From positions 1-26,115 of the forward strand of contig JAEYVF010000030.1 of the NCBI GenBank assembly GCA_023432005.1: DNA of 26,115 nt. Reading direction: 5' to 3'. Made by a program: the position numbers and the translations under genes. Positions 14,587 through 21,604 of this stretch are shown piece after piece (the stretch's first letter is position 1; each line of letters opens with the position of its first letter). The stretch comes from Actinomycetes bacterium (lineage in GTDB: Bacteria > Actinomycetota > Actinomycetes > Actinomycetales > Microbacteriaceae). The notes beneath the pieces are model-generated. The model did no database searches. It was not told the DNA's origin and was given only the letters and a program-made list of their open reading frames with translations.

Positions 14587-15408
14587 ATGACGACCCGACT
14601 GCGCGAGGTACGAGACAGGGCGGTGCTCGTCACGGGCGCCGCCCGCGGCATGGGGCTGCTGTACGCGCGCTACGCCCTCGACGAGGGCGCCCGCACGGTG
14701 CTCGGCTGGGACGCCGACCACGCCGCGCTCACCGCGGCCGCCGCCGAGCTCGGCGACCGCTTCGTTCCCACCGTCGTCGACCTCAGCGACACGGATGCCA
14801 TCGAGGCCGCCGCCTCAGCTGCGCTCGCCGCGCACGGCGCCCCCGACATCCTCATCAACAACGCCGGCATCGTGCGCGGCAAGCTCTTCGTCGATCACAC
14901 CCGCGCCGACATCGACGCGACGATCGATGTCAACCTGCTCGCGCCCATGCACCTCACGCGCGCCCTGCTGCCCGCGATGCTCGAGTCGCCCGAGGGGCGC
15001 CGCATCATGAACATCGCGAGCGCCGCAGGCCTGCTCGCCAACCCCCGCATGAGCGTGTACGCGTCGAGCAAGTGGGGACTCGTGGGCTGGAGCGACTCGC
15101 TGCGCCTCGAGCTCGAGCACACGGGCATCGGCGTCACCACGGTGTGCCCCTCGTACGTCGCGACCGGCATGTTCGCCGGCGCCCGCGGTCCGCGCTTCAC
15201 GCCCGTGCTCGCGCCCGAGCGCATCGCGTCGGCGGCCTGGAGGGCCATGAAGCGCGCCAAGCCGTTCGTGCTCATGCCCGCCATGGTGCACGTGAGCAAG
15301 GTCGGTCGCGGCCTGCTGCCGCCGCGCGCGTGGGACACCGTGGGCGGCCGATGGTTCCGCGTCTACCACTCGATGGACGAGTTCACGGGGCGCCCGGACG
15401 CGCGCTGA
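14587..15408 (+). CDS. Short-chain dehydrogenase/reductase (classical SDR)
   Basis: A 273-residue NAD(P)-dependent oxidoreductase. The cofactor motif TGAARGMG is at 16-23, NNAG at 91-94, and the catalytic serine, tyrosine and lysine are visible: S145 in IASAAG, Y158 and K162 in YASSK. After the active site, CPSYVATGMF is the usual PG-motif region. An acidic W-D at the end of strand 2 (LGWDAD) suggests a preference for NAD(H). The start has a GGAGG site five nt ahead. The C-terminal ~60 residues (RAKPFVLMPAMVHVSKVGRGLLPP) resemble SDRs acting on hydrophobic substrates, but no substrate can be assigned. Its last 26 bp overlap the convergent sigma-factor gene. Confidence 0.93.
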   Translation: MTTRLREVRDRAVLVTGAARGMGLLYARYALDEGARTVLGWDADHAALTAAAAELGDRFVPTVVDLSDTDAIEAAASAALAAHGAPDILINNAGIVRGKLFVDHTRADIDATIDVNLLAPMHLTRALLPAMLESPEGRRIMNIASAAGLLANPRMSVYASSKWGLVGWSDSLRLELEHTGIGVTTVCPSYVATGMFAGARGPRFTPVLAPERIASAAWRAMKRAKPFVLMPAMVHVSKVGRGLLPPRAWDTVGGRWFRVYHSMDEFTGRPDAR

Positions 15409-16267
15409 ACTCCGCCTCGACCGCGGCGAGCGCCGCGCGCTCGGCGATGAGCTCCCGGTCCCACAGCGCCGTGTCCTGCGCGTCGATGCCGGGCCACGGC
15501 TCGCCGAGCCGGGCGGGCGCCCGCGACTGCGCGAAGGTCAGCAGCGCTGCCAGGCCCCACGCCTCGGGCTCGTCGCCCAGCAGGGTCGCGAGCAGCACGG
15601 CGAGCCACCGCGCCTCATCCGCGATCGACTCGCGATACCCCTCGCCCTGATCGAGCCAGTCGATCGCGTACGCGCCGTAGATCGCCTGCAGCACGGCCGG
15701 CAGCCGCCCGGGCATCTCGGCGCGGGTCGGCACGCGGAACGGCACCCCCGCATCCCGGATGCGGCGCTTCGCCCGCACGAGCCGCTGCGCCATCGCGGCG
15801 GGCTCGACGTCGAACACCCGCGCGACGCTCGCGGCGTCGAAGCCCAGCACCGTCTGCAACATGAGGGGCGTGCGGATGCCGGGGTCGATCGCCGGGTGCG
15901 CGCATGCGAACAGCAGCTCGAGACGCCGGTCGGGGATGCGCTCGCCGCGCTCGGCCCACGCGTCGAGGTCGGTCGCGTCGGCGACGTCGGCGCCCGGGTC
16001 GAGCGCGACGGTGGTGCGCCGCGCGGCCGAGCCGAGCAGGTCCTTCAGGCGGTTACTGGCCACGGTGACGAGCCATCCCTCCGGATTCGCGGGCACGCCC
16101 TCCGTCGGCCACAGCCTCAGGGCGCGTTCGAAGGCGTCGGCGAGCGCGTCCTCCGCGAGAGCGATGTCGCGCGTCGTCGAGGCGAGCACGGCGACGAGTC
16201 GACCGTAGGAGGCGCGGACGGCGCGCTCGACGGCGGCAGCCGCGCCCTCCTCCGACCCCGTGCTCAA
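15383..16267 (-). CDS. ECF42-type RNA polymerase sigma factor, C-terminally short
   Basis: A 294-residue ECF sigma factor. Region 2 is at about 14-80 (SYGRLVAVLASTTRDIALAEDALADAFERAL...WLVTVASNRLKD). Region 4 is at about 112-172 (LELLFACAHPAIDPGIRTPLMLQTVLGFDAASVARVF...AQRLVRAKRRIRDAG). A DUF6596-like segment follows (186-285: LPAVLQAIYGAYAI...SIADEARWLAVLLATLL). This is the ECF42 group, which is genetically linked to DGPF/YCII proteins, as here. Full-length members have about 400 residues with a TPR-like C-terminal extension; this one stops after IAERAALAAVEAEFSARPGAP, inside the convergent SDR gene. I chose the TTG at 16267 because it overlaps the YCII stop (TTGA); GTG 16288 is an alternative. 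It probably directs transcription of its own operon through the promoter at 16684-16710. Confidence 0.88.
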   Translation of the reverse strand: MSTGSEEGAAAAVERAVRASYGRLVAVLASTTRDIALAEDALADAFERALRLWPTEGVPANPEGWLVTVASNRLKDLLGSAARRTTVALDPGADVADATDLDAWAERGERIPDRRLELLFACAHPAIDPGIRTPLMLQTVLGFDAASVARVFDVEPAAMAQRLVRAKRRIRDAGVPFRVPTRAEMPGRLPAVLQAIYGAYAIDWLDQGEGYRESIADEARWLAVLLATLLGDEPEAWGLAALLTFAQSRAPARLGEPWPGIDAQDTALWDRELIAERAALAAVEAEFSARPGAP

Positions 16268-16647
16268 TGGTGCGCGTACTCCGTCCACGCCCCGTCGACG
16301 TAGCGCGTCGCGGTCGGGCGGACCTCGACGTGGCCGTAGGCGGCCGACGGCGCGCGCGTCGCCCACTCGATCGCGGCATCCAGGTCGGGCACGTCGATCA
16401 CGATGACTCCGCCGAGCTTCTCGTGGGTGTCGATGAACGGGCCGTCCTGCACGACGAGCTCGCCGCCCGTGAGCGTCACCGTGGTGGCGGCGACGACGGG
16501 CGTGAGCACCTCCGCGCTCGCGAGCACGCCCGCGGCGTCGAGCGCGGCGGCGTACTCGTCGAAGGCGCGCATCCCCTCGGCGAGCGCCTCGGGGCCGAGC
16601 TCCTCGGCGGTCATCTCGGGGTAGTGCAGCAGCAGCGTGTAGCGCAT
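16264..16647 (-). CDS. DGPF/YCII-domain protein, partner of the ECF42 sigma factor
   Basis: A 127-residue protein of the YCII/DGPF family. It opens with MRYTLLLHYPEM, carries the signature DGPF at 68-71 within GGELVVQDGPF, and then TKEKLGG-like THEKLGGVIVIDVPDLDAAIEWATRAPSA, ending with VEVRPTA. The fold is a ferredoxin-like dimeric barrel; members next to ECF42 factors are their conserved targets, but their biochemical role is unknown. A good ribosome binding site (GGAAGGA) precedes the ATG. The stop codon overlaps the TTG start of the sigma gene, so the two are translationally coupled. It lies 64 bp downstream of the reductase gene, with an ECF42-like promoter in the gap. Confidence 0.92.
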   Translation of the reverse strand: MRYTLLLHYPEMTAEELGPEALAEGMRAFDEYAAALDAAGVLASAEVLTPVVAATTVTLTGGELVVQDGPFIDTHEKLGGVIVIDVPDLDAAIEWATRAPSAAYGHVEVRPTATRYVDGAWTEYAHH

Positions 16648-16683
16648 GTCGGTGTCCTTCCGTGTGGGTGGGTGTACCCGGAT

Positions 16684-16710
16684 GACGATCGAGCCCTCCG
16701 CGGATCGACA
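16684..16710 (-). promoter_or_regulatory. Predicted ECF42-dependent promoter (TGTCGA-N17-CGTC)
   Basis: On the minus strand TGTCGA (16710-16705) is followed after 17 bp by CGTC (16687-16684). From memory, the promoter described for ECF42 factors in Streptomyces has a TGTCGA -35 and a CGA/TC -10 element upstream of DGPF genes; both are present with normal spacing. The -35 box lies one base after the reductase stop codon. The start of transcription would fall about 30 nt before the DGPF-gene ATG, leaving room for its ribosome binding site. Confidence 0.6.
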
Positions 16711-16711
16711 G

Positions 16712-17272
16712 CTACCCGCGCAGCGCGTACCGCAGGTAGATGCCGCCGCCCGCGAAGCGGTGCTCGTCGAGCAGCTCGAGCTCGCGGCGGATGCCGTGCG
16801 CGAGGTACGGGGTGCCGCCGCCCAGCAGCACGGGCATGACGATGAGGTGCACCTCGTCGAGCAGCCCCGCCCGCGCAGCCTCGGATGCGAGGATGCCGCC
16901 GCCGATGAGCACGGGAGCGTCGGCATCCGCCTTCCACCGCTCCACCTCGGCGACGTCGAAGCTGCTGCGCAAGGTCGCCCGCCGCATCCGCGTCTCGGTG
17001 ATCGTGCGCGAGTAGACGACCTTGTCGACGCGGTTCCAGTAGCGGCCCCACTCGAGCATCGGACCCTCGAGCTCCGACTCGTCGACGTCGTCCCAATAGA
17101 GCATGACGTCGTGGTTGCGTCGCCCGTAGAGGTGCAAGGTGCTGTCGGCGAACAGCCGGTCGACGAACCAGTGGATCTCGTCGTCGGGCGTGCTCCAGTC
17201 GAAGCGGCCGTCCGCATCCTCTCGGTAGTTGTCGAGCGACACGGTCGAGAAGTAGATGAGCGGCGCTGCCAT
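16712..17272 (-). CDS. RibD C-terminal/dihydrofolate-reductase-like protein
   Basis: A 186-residue protein of the RibD_C/DHFR-like superfamily, NADPH-dependent reductases of unknown substrate. It begins APLIYFSTVSLDNYREDADGRFDW, the common 'S.DG...D..G.FDW' start of this family. LHLYGRRNHDVMLYW follows, then the nucleotide-binding part APVLIGGGILASEAARAGLLDEVHLIVMPVLLGGGTPYL, with the GGG..L...L.DE..L...PV.LG.G pattern. The ATG at 17272 directly abuts a TetR-type palindrome whose coding strand contains TACGCT six nt before the ATG, so the mRNA is probably leaderless. It is the first gene of an operon with the YCII and ECF42 genes. Confidence 0.87.
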   Translation of the reverse strand: MAAPLIYFSTVSLDNYREDADGRFDWSTPDDEIHWFVDRLFADSTLHLYGRRNHDVMLYWDDVDESELEGPMLEWGRYWNRVDKVVYSRTITETRMRRATLRSSFDVAEVERWKADADAPVLIGGGILASEAARAGLLDEVHLIVMPVLLGGGTPYLAHGIRRELELLDEHRFAGGGIYLRYALRG

Positions 17273-17288
17273 GTGGACAGCGTACACA
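17272..17288 (-). promoter_or_regulatory. Putative TetR operator, site 2 (reductase promoter)
   Basis: TGTGGACAGCGTACACA differs by one base from the 17-bp palindrome between the tetR and MFS genes (24601-24617). It starts at the A of the reductase start codon and covers the TACGCT -10 box of the likely leaderless promoter. A repressor bound here would block initiation. The 16/17 identity at two promoters 7.3 kb apart is read directly; the regulator's identity is inferred. Confidence 0.6.
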
Positions 17289-17310
17289 TCGCGTCAGGCG
17301 GCGTCGGGCT

Positions 17311-17370
17311 TACAGGCTGGATGCGGTGCTACGGGCGCGGGGGAGGGGGGCGAGCGGGGTTCAGCCTGTA
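17311..17370. repeat. Perfect 9-bp inverted repeat with 42-bp spacer upstream of the reductase gene
   Basis: TACAGGCTG (17311-17319) and CAGCCTGTA (17362-17370) are exact reverse complements, lying 39-98 bp upstream of the reductase start. The spacer is too long for a terminator stem. They could be two half-sites or operators for an activator. The remaining part of the 183-bp spacer to the DUF1761 gene holds a G-rich run and nothing else recognisable. Confidence 0.45.
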
Positions 17371-17455
17371 TGCGCTACATGAGAGGGCGTGAACCGCCTC
17401 CTCCGCGCAGCCGTTCGGCGAGCGGCGCCGCCCTCCCACACCGCGGTAGTCCGGC

Positions 17456-17875
17456 TCAGGCGGGCCACACCCCGATGATGACGCCCATGATCACGAGCGT
17501 CACGAGCTCGTGCGCGCAGTTGAGCACCGTGAGCCCCGCGGGGCGACGGTCGAACTGGTCGTGCGTGATGAAGCGCGCCGCGGTGAAGCCCGCCCACAGG
17601 ATGACGGCCGTCAGCACCGCGTTCCACAGGAAGCTGCCGCCGTAGAACTCGTAGGAGATGAAGGCGGCGCCCGCGAGCACCCACGCCGTCACGAAGCTCA
17701 CGAGCACCGTCACGATCATCGGACGCAGGAAGGGCGCGCCGCTGTCCGGCTCGATGCCCGACTGCTTCATCCAGTAGTTGCCGAACACCTTCGGCGTGTA
17801 CCACACGGCTCCCACGACCATGCTCGACAGGGTGGCGAGCACCACCGCGATGTAGTTGATCTCCGGAACGGTCAT
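17456..17875 (-). CDS. DUF1761 membrane protein
   Basis: A 139-residue integral membrane protein. The N terminus INYIAVVLATLSSMVVGAVWYTPKVFGNYWMK, with the conserved G..WY.P..FG..WM segment, is diagnostic for DUF1761. Four hydrophobic segments are visible, at about 5-24, 51-72, 82-98 and 115-136. Function is unknown. The ATG has a GAAGGAG ribosome binding site at good distance. The gene is transcribed alone on the minus strand, divergent from azlC. Confidence 0.88.
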   Translation of the reverse strand: MTVPEINYIAVVLATLSSMVVGAVWYTPKVFGNYWMKQSGIEPDSGAPFLRPMIVTVLVSFVTAWVLAGAAFISYEFYGGSFLWNAVLTAVILWAGFTAARFITHDQFDRRPAGLTVLNCAHELVTLVIMGVIIGVWPA

Positions 17876-17994
17876 CTCACGTCTCCTTCGACGGATCCCG
17901 GATGGGATCGGATGCCGCCGATGCTATCCCCGGCGCGGCCACCCCGCGCGGATCGGCCCTCGCGGATGTCGCCCGCCGGTGGAAGAGTGTGCGG

Positions 17995-18759
17995 GTGCCT
18001 TCCCCGGTGCTCGACGAGCACGACCGCGTGCGCGCCGCGATGCTTCAGGGGGCTCGCGACGCGGGCCTCCTCATCGCCGCGTACATCCCGTTCGGGGTCG
18101 CGATGGGCGCGGCGCTCGCCACGACGGGCGTCGAGCCGTGGCTCATCATCACGTCGTCCGCCGTGATCTTCGCGGGCGCGGCGCAGCTCGCGGGCATCGA
18201 GCTGCTCGGCGCCGGGGCGAGCATCGCGCTCGTCGTGCTCACGATCACCGTCATCAACGCGCGCCACCTGCTCTACAGCGCATCGCTCGAGCCGCACCTG
18301 GCACCGTGGCCGCGCGGCCTCCGCATGCTCGGCGCCTTCCTGCTCGCCGACCCGATCTACGCCCTCGTCATCGCGCGCTTCGAGCGCCCCGGCGGCGCGG
18401 GCGCCCGGCGCGAGCAGTACGGCTACGTCTTCTCGGCCGGACTCGCGTGCCTCGTGGGCTGGACGCTGCTCACGACGATCGGCGTGCTCGTCGGCGGGCT
18501 CATCCCCGACGACATCCCGCTCGAGCTCGCGGTGCCGCTCACGTTCCTGCTGCTGCTCCTGCCCCTCGTGAAGGACTCCGCGGGCGCGGTCGCGGCGATC
18601 GTGGGCGGCGCGGCCGCGCTTCTCGCGAGCGGCCTCCCGCTGGGCCTGTCGACCCTCGTGGGGGCGACGGCGGGGCTCATCGCGGGCGGGGTCGTGCTGC
18701 GGCTCACGCGCCCGGATCCGGATGAGGCGCCCTCGGATGCGGAGGATCGCCATGCTTGA
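17995..18759 (+). CDS. azlC: AzlC-family branched-chain amino acid exporter, large subunit
   Basis: A 254-residue inner-membrane protein and the large subunit of the AzlCD exporter, which removes branched-chain amino acids and analogues. The family start ...GLLIAAYIPFGVAMGAALATTGVEPWLIITSSAVIFAGAAQLAGIELLG, with (I/V)PFG...G and FAGAAQ(L/F), is clear. INARHLLYSASL follows, then a LADP(I/T)YAL segment. About seven membrane helices are visible. I took GTG 17995 because a GGAAGAG site lies eight nt before it; an in-frame ATG at 17902 would add a polar tail. It overlaps azlD by 8 bp, so the two form an operon. Confidence 0.92.
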   Translation: MPSPVLDEHDRVRAAMLQGARDAGLLIAAYIPFGVAMGAALATTGVEPWLIITSSAVIFAGAAQLAGIELLGAGASIALVVLTITVINARHLLYSASLEPHLAPWPRGLRMLGAFLLADPIYALVIARFERPGGAGARREQYGYVFSAGLACLVGWTLLTTIGVLVGGLIPDDIPLELAVPLTFLLLLLPLVKDSAGAVAAIVGGAAALLASGLPLGLSTLVGATAGLIAGGVVLRLTRPDPDEAPSDAEDRHA

Positions 18760-19081
18760 CGCCCTCGCGGTCCTGCTCGGCGCGGTCACGACCTACATCA
18801 CCCGAGCGCTGTTCCTCGTCTCGAAGAAGGTGCGCCCGCCGCGCGCGGTGGCCCGCTACCTGCCGCTCGTGGGTCCCGCCGTGCTGGGGGCCATCGCCAT
18901 CCCGGGCCTCATCGCCCCGGGCGGCGAGCTCTCGCTCGCGGCGACCGTGCCCTCCGTCGTGGCTGCGCTCGCCGCGTGGGCTGCGTGGCGGCTCGCACGA
19001 AAGCAGATGATCGTCGGGCTGCTCGTCGGTCTCGCCGTGTGGTGGGCGTTGTACTGGGCGGTCGCCCAGCTCGGCTGGTGA
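18752..19081 (+). CDS. azlD: AzlD-family branched-chain amino acid exporter, small subunit
   Basis: A 109-residue membrane protein with the AzlD hallmarks: an N-terminal helix ending in TTYITRALF, then RYLPLVGPAVLGAIAIPGL, then two more helices with RKQMIVGLLVGLAVWW. It pairs with AzlC to form the exporter. Four helices are visible. The start lies inside the end of azlC behind a GGAGGA site at 18741. The stop codon sits inside a long hairpin that probably ends the transcript. Confidence 0.92.
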   Translation: MLDALAVLLGAVTTYITRALFLVSKKVRPPRAVARYLPLVGPAVLGAIAIPGLIAPGGELSLAATVPSVVAALAAWAAWRLARKQMIVGLLVGLAVWWALYWAVAQLGW

Positions 19082-19089
19082 CCGCCCAG
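19054..19089. terminator. Long hairpin at the azlD stop codon, between convergent genes
   Basis: CTGGGCGGTC (19054-19063) pairs perfectly with GACCGCCCAG (19080-19089). Inside it CCAGC (19066-19070) pairs with GCTGG (19074-19078) around a TCG loop, giving a 15-bp G/C-rich stem with a small internal loop. There is no T-tract. It lies between azlD and the convergent PfpI gene and may terminate both transcripts. It also encodes the last azlD codons. Confidence 0.6.
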
Positions 19090-19123
19090 CACACCGCCGC
19101 GTCGGAGCGGCACCGTCGGAGGC

Positions 19124-19672
19124 TCAGGCGCGCTGCTCGGCGTGCTTGCCCTCGGCGATCTCCTCGACGACCTTCTCGCAGAACGCCGGCAGGTCGTCGG
19201 GGTTGCGGCTCGACACGAGTCCCGCGTCGACGACGACCTCCTGGTCGACCCAGTTCGCGCCGGCGTTGCGCAGATCGGTCTTGAGCGAGGGGTAGCTCGT
19301 GATCGTGCGGCCGTCGACGACGCCCGCCTCGATGAGCACCCACGCTCCGTGGCAGATGACCCCCACGGGCTTGTGCTGGTCGAAGAACGCCTTCGCGAAG
19401 GCGACGGCGTCCTCCTCCATTCGCAGATGGTCGGCGTTCACGACGCCACCCGGCAGCACGAGCGCGTCGAACTGGTCGGCCACCACATCGGCGAGCTGCC
19501 GGTCGACCCTCTGCGTGTGACCCTTCTCCCCGGTCACCTCGCCGCCCTTCGGCGCGACCAGCACGGCCTCGCCCTCGTGCTCCGTCACGGCCTTCCACGG
19601 CTCCGTCAGCTCCGAGTCCTCGAAGCCGTCGGTCAGCAGGAAGGCCACCGTCTTTCCGGTCAGATGCGACAT
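19124..19672 (-). CDS. PfpI/DJ-1-family type 1 glutamine amidotransferase-like protein
   Basis: A 182-residue protein of the DJ-1/PfpI superfamily. The conserved glutamate is in TDGFEDSEL (E18), and the nucleophile elbow is GVICHGAWVL with Cys107-His108. FDALVLPGGVVNADHLR and ITSYPSLKTDLRNAGANWVDQEVVVD, with the W(V)D/E-E block, are typical of the PfpI/YhbO group. Such proteins act as stress-linked deglycases/glyoxalases or proteases; which applies is unsettled for this subgroup. The AGAGGAG site before the ATG supports the start. It is monocistronic and convergent to azlCD. Confidence 0.93.
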   Translation of the reverse strand: MSHLTGKTVAFLLTDGFEDSELTEPWKAVTEHEGEAVLVAPKGGEVTGEKGHTQRVDRQLADVVADQFDALVLPGGVVNADHLRMEEDAVAFAKAFFDQHKPVGVICHGAWVLIEAGVVDGRTITSYPSLKTDLRNAGANWVDQEVVVDAGLVSSRNPDDLPAFCEKVVEEIAEGKHAEQRA

Positions 19673-19759
19673 GATGCTCCTCTTTCCTTCGTCGGTCGCT
19701 TCCACGCTAGGCAGACCTCGGAGGGGAGTCAGGGGGCTTGCCGCCCGGATGCCGGTGCG

Positions 19760-20638
19760 CTACTCGGGGTCGAGTCGCGCCCGGCGCTCCTCGGCCCGCC
19801 GCACGGCGTCGCGGGCGCGTTCGACATCCCGGGCCAGTCGCGGGGCGTCCCGGCCCGTCGCACGCACCTCGAACTCGGCGTCGTCGAGCCGGCGTCTCGC
19901 GGCGGCGAGCTCGCTCTCGAGGCGGCGCACCTCCTCGGCCTGCTCGTCGCGGTCGGCGCGCGCGTCGTCGGCCTTCTCCGCGTGCTCGCGCTGCTCGTCC
20001 TCGGCATCGGCGAGCCGGTCGCGCGCCTCCTCGAGCGCCTCGTCGGCATCCGCGCGCGCCCGGGCGAGCTCGGCATCCGGGTCCTTCACGACGCGCAGGC
20101 GCGGTCGCGGCACGGGCGTGGGATCGTCGACGTCGAGGGCGACCGCTCCCTCCAGGTCGACGGGGTCGAAGCCGGCCGGCTCGAGGGCGCGGATGAGCAG
20201 CCCCGAGCGCACGGCCGCCGCGGCCGCCGCGTCGCCCATCGCCGCCTGGAGCGTCTCCGCCACACCGTCGAGCACGGCCCGTGTCGCGTTCACGCCGTGC
20301 TCCTCGGCGAGGAGCGCTGCCGCATCGGAGGCGTCGCGGAGGGCCGTGCGCCGCTCGTCGCTCAGCCGGGTGAGCGCATCGCGGTCGGCGTTCTCGAGCG
20401 CCGCACGCAGCTCGTCGCCCAGCTCCACCAAGCGCTCGAGCCGCTCGGGCTCCTCGGAGGCCAGCAGCGTCACGAGCCAGGCCGCGGGGGAGGCGCGGCG
20501 CAGCTCGCCGATCGCATCCGAGAGCGGCCGGTCGGATGTGCGCAGCTCCGCGCGTCGCGCGTTGCGAGCGGCGACGAACGCGGGCGGCGGGAGCAGATAG
20601 AGCTCGCGCGCCTCATCGGCCAGCGTCCGCGCCGCCAC
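19760..20638 (-). CDS. Actinobacterial coiled-coil protein of unknown function
   Basis: A 292-residue soluble protein. The N-terminal ~60 residues follow the pattern seen in a conserved actinobacterial hypothetical family: ELYLLPPPAFVAARNARRAEL, then IGELRRASPAAWLVTLL. Residues about 185-285 are almost pure Ala/Glu/Arg/Asp heptads (ADADEALEEARDRLADAEDEQ and onwards), a long coiled coil. There are no catalytic motifs, signal peptide or membrane segment. The GTG start lies 3 bp after the stop of the NYN-LOTUS gene behind a weak AGAGG, so the two form an operon. A structural or adaptor role for the upstream nuclease-like protein is conceivable but not shown. Confidence 0.75.
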   Translation of the reverse strand: MAARTLADEARELYLLPPPAFVAARNARRAELRTSDRPLSDAIGELRRASPAAWLVTLLASEEPERLERLVELGDELRAALENADRDALTRLSDERRTALRDASDAAALLAEEHGVNATRAVLDGVAETLQAAMGDAAAAAAVRSGLLIRALEPAGFDPVDLEGAVALDVDDPTPVPRPRLRVVKDPDAELARARADADEALEEARDRLADAEDEQREHAEKADDARADRDEQAEEVRRLESELAAARRRLDDAEFEVRATGRDAPRLARDVERARDAVRRAEERRARLDPE

Positions 20639-20641
20639 GGG

Positions 20642-21553
20642 CTACCTCTGCTGCTTCGGCGCCCGCAGCCGCAGGAAGCGCTGCTGTCCCTCCTCGCGCA
20701 GCTCAACCTGCCCGGAGCGCGACTTCACGAACTCGGTGAAGCTGTCGAACCCGAGGGTCTTCTCGGCGAACTGCGAGTTGAGGCGCTTCATCTGCGTCTT
20801 GACGGCGCCCGCGGGGCTCCATCCGTCGGCGTCCTTCGCGACGAGGCCGAGTGCCTTGATGAGCAGCTTCGACGCTCCGGGCCCGCCGATCGCCTGCCCG
20901 GCTGCGCCCGTCTCGGCGGGAGCGGGGGCGGCGTCCGACTTCTCGCGCCCCGCATCGGACTCGGCGACCTCGGGCTCGTCGACCGCGCGCGTCGCGCGCT
21001 CCTCCTCCCGCGCGACGTCGTCGTAGTACTCGAACTCGTCGCACGCCGAGATGAGCGCGCGGCTCGTGCCGCCCGCGACGCCGATGCCGACGACGACGCG
21101 ACCGAGGCGCCTGCAGCGCTGAGCGAGCGCGATGTAGTCCGAGTCGCCCGCGACGATCACGACGTGCGTGATGTCGGGCAGGCGGAAGAGATCCTCGAGC
21201 ACGTCGACCGAGAGGCGGATGTCGGCGCCGTTCTTGGTGCCGGATGCCGGGAAGAGCTGGGTGAGGTCGATCGCCCGTTCGACGAGCTGATCCTTGTAGC
21301 GCGCGTTCGCGGCGACGGACCAGTCGGCGTAGGCGCGCGTGACGGCGACGGTTCCGAACGAGGAGGCGTAGTCGAGGATCGCGCTCACGTCGACGCGGGC
21401 CTCGTCGAGCTTCTCGACGACCGCGGGCCCCGCCTTCCAGGCGTTGGTCTTGCGCCACGACATGTCACCGTGTAGCTGGTCGTACCGCGAGATGACGATG
21501 TTGTCGAAGTCGATGTAGACCGCGACGCGATCGGTGTCCGCGAGCTCGGGCAT
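20642..21553 (-). CDS. NYN-domain nuclease-like protein with C-terminal OST-HTH/LOTUS domain
   Basis: A 303-residue protein. Residues about 8-165 are a NYN (PIN-like) domain: VAVYIDFDNIVIS with the first acidic pair, GTKNGADIRLSVDVLEDL with the second acidic site, and HVVIVAGDSDYIALAQRCRRLGRVVVGIG with the GDSD block. An acidic/alanine linker follows (about 180-225). Residues about 228-300 (SKLLIKALGLVAKDADGWSPAGAVKTQMKRLNSQFAEKTLGFDSFTEFVKS) form the OST-HTH/LOTUS RNA-binding fold. The active-site aspartates are present, so RNase activity is plausible. The ATG has GGAGG eight nt ahead. It is the first gene of an operon with the coiled-coil protein. Confidence 0.9.
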   Translation of the reverse strand: MPELADTDRVAVYIDFDNIVISRYDQLHGDMSWRKTNAWKAGPAVVEKLDEARVDVSAILDYASSFGTVAVTRAYADWSVAANARYKDQLVERAIDLTQLFPASGTKNGADIRLSVDVLEDLFRLPDITHVVIVAGDSDYIALAQRCRRLGRVVVGIGVAGGTSRALISACDEFEYYDDVAREEERATRAVDEPEVAESDAGREKSDAAPAPAETGAAGQAIGGPGASKLLIKALGLVAKDADGWSPAGAVKTQMKRLNSQFAEKTLGFDSFTEFVKSRSGQVELREEGQQRFLRLRAPKQQR

Positions 21554-21604
21554 CCGGGCCTCCTTCGGTTCCGTTCCGACCCTACAGCCGGGCACCCGGC
21601 GGGC

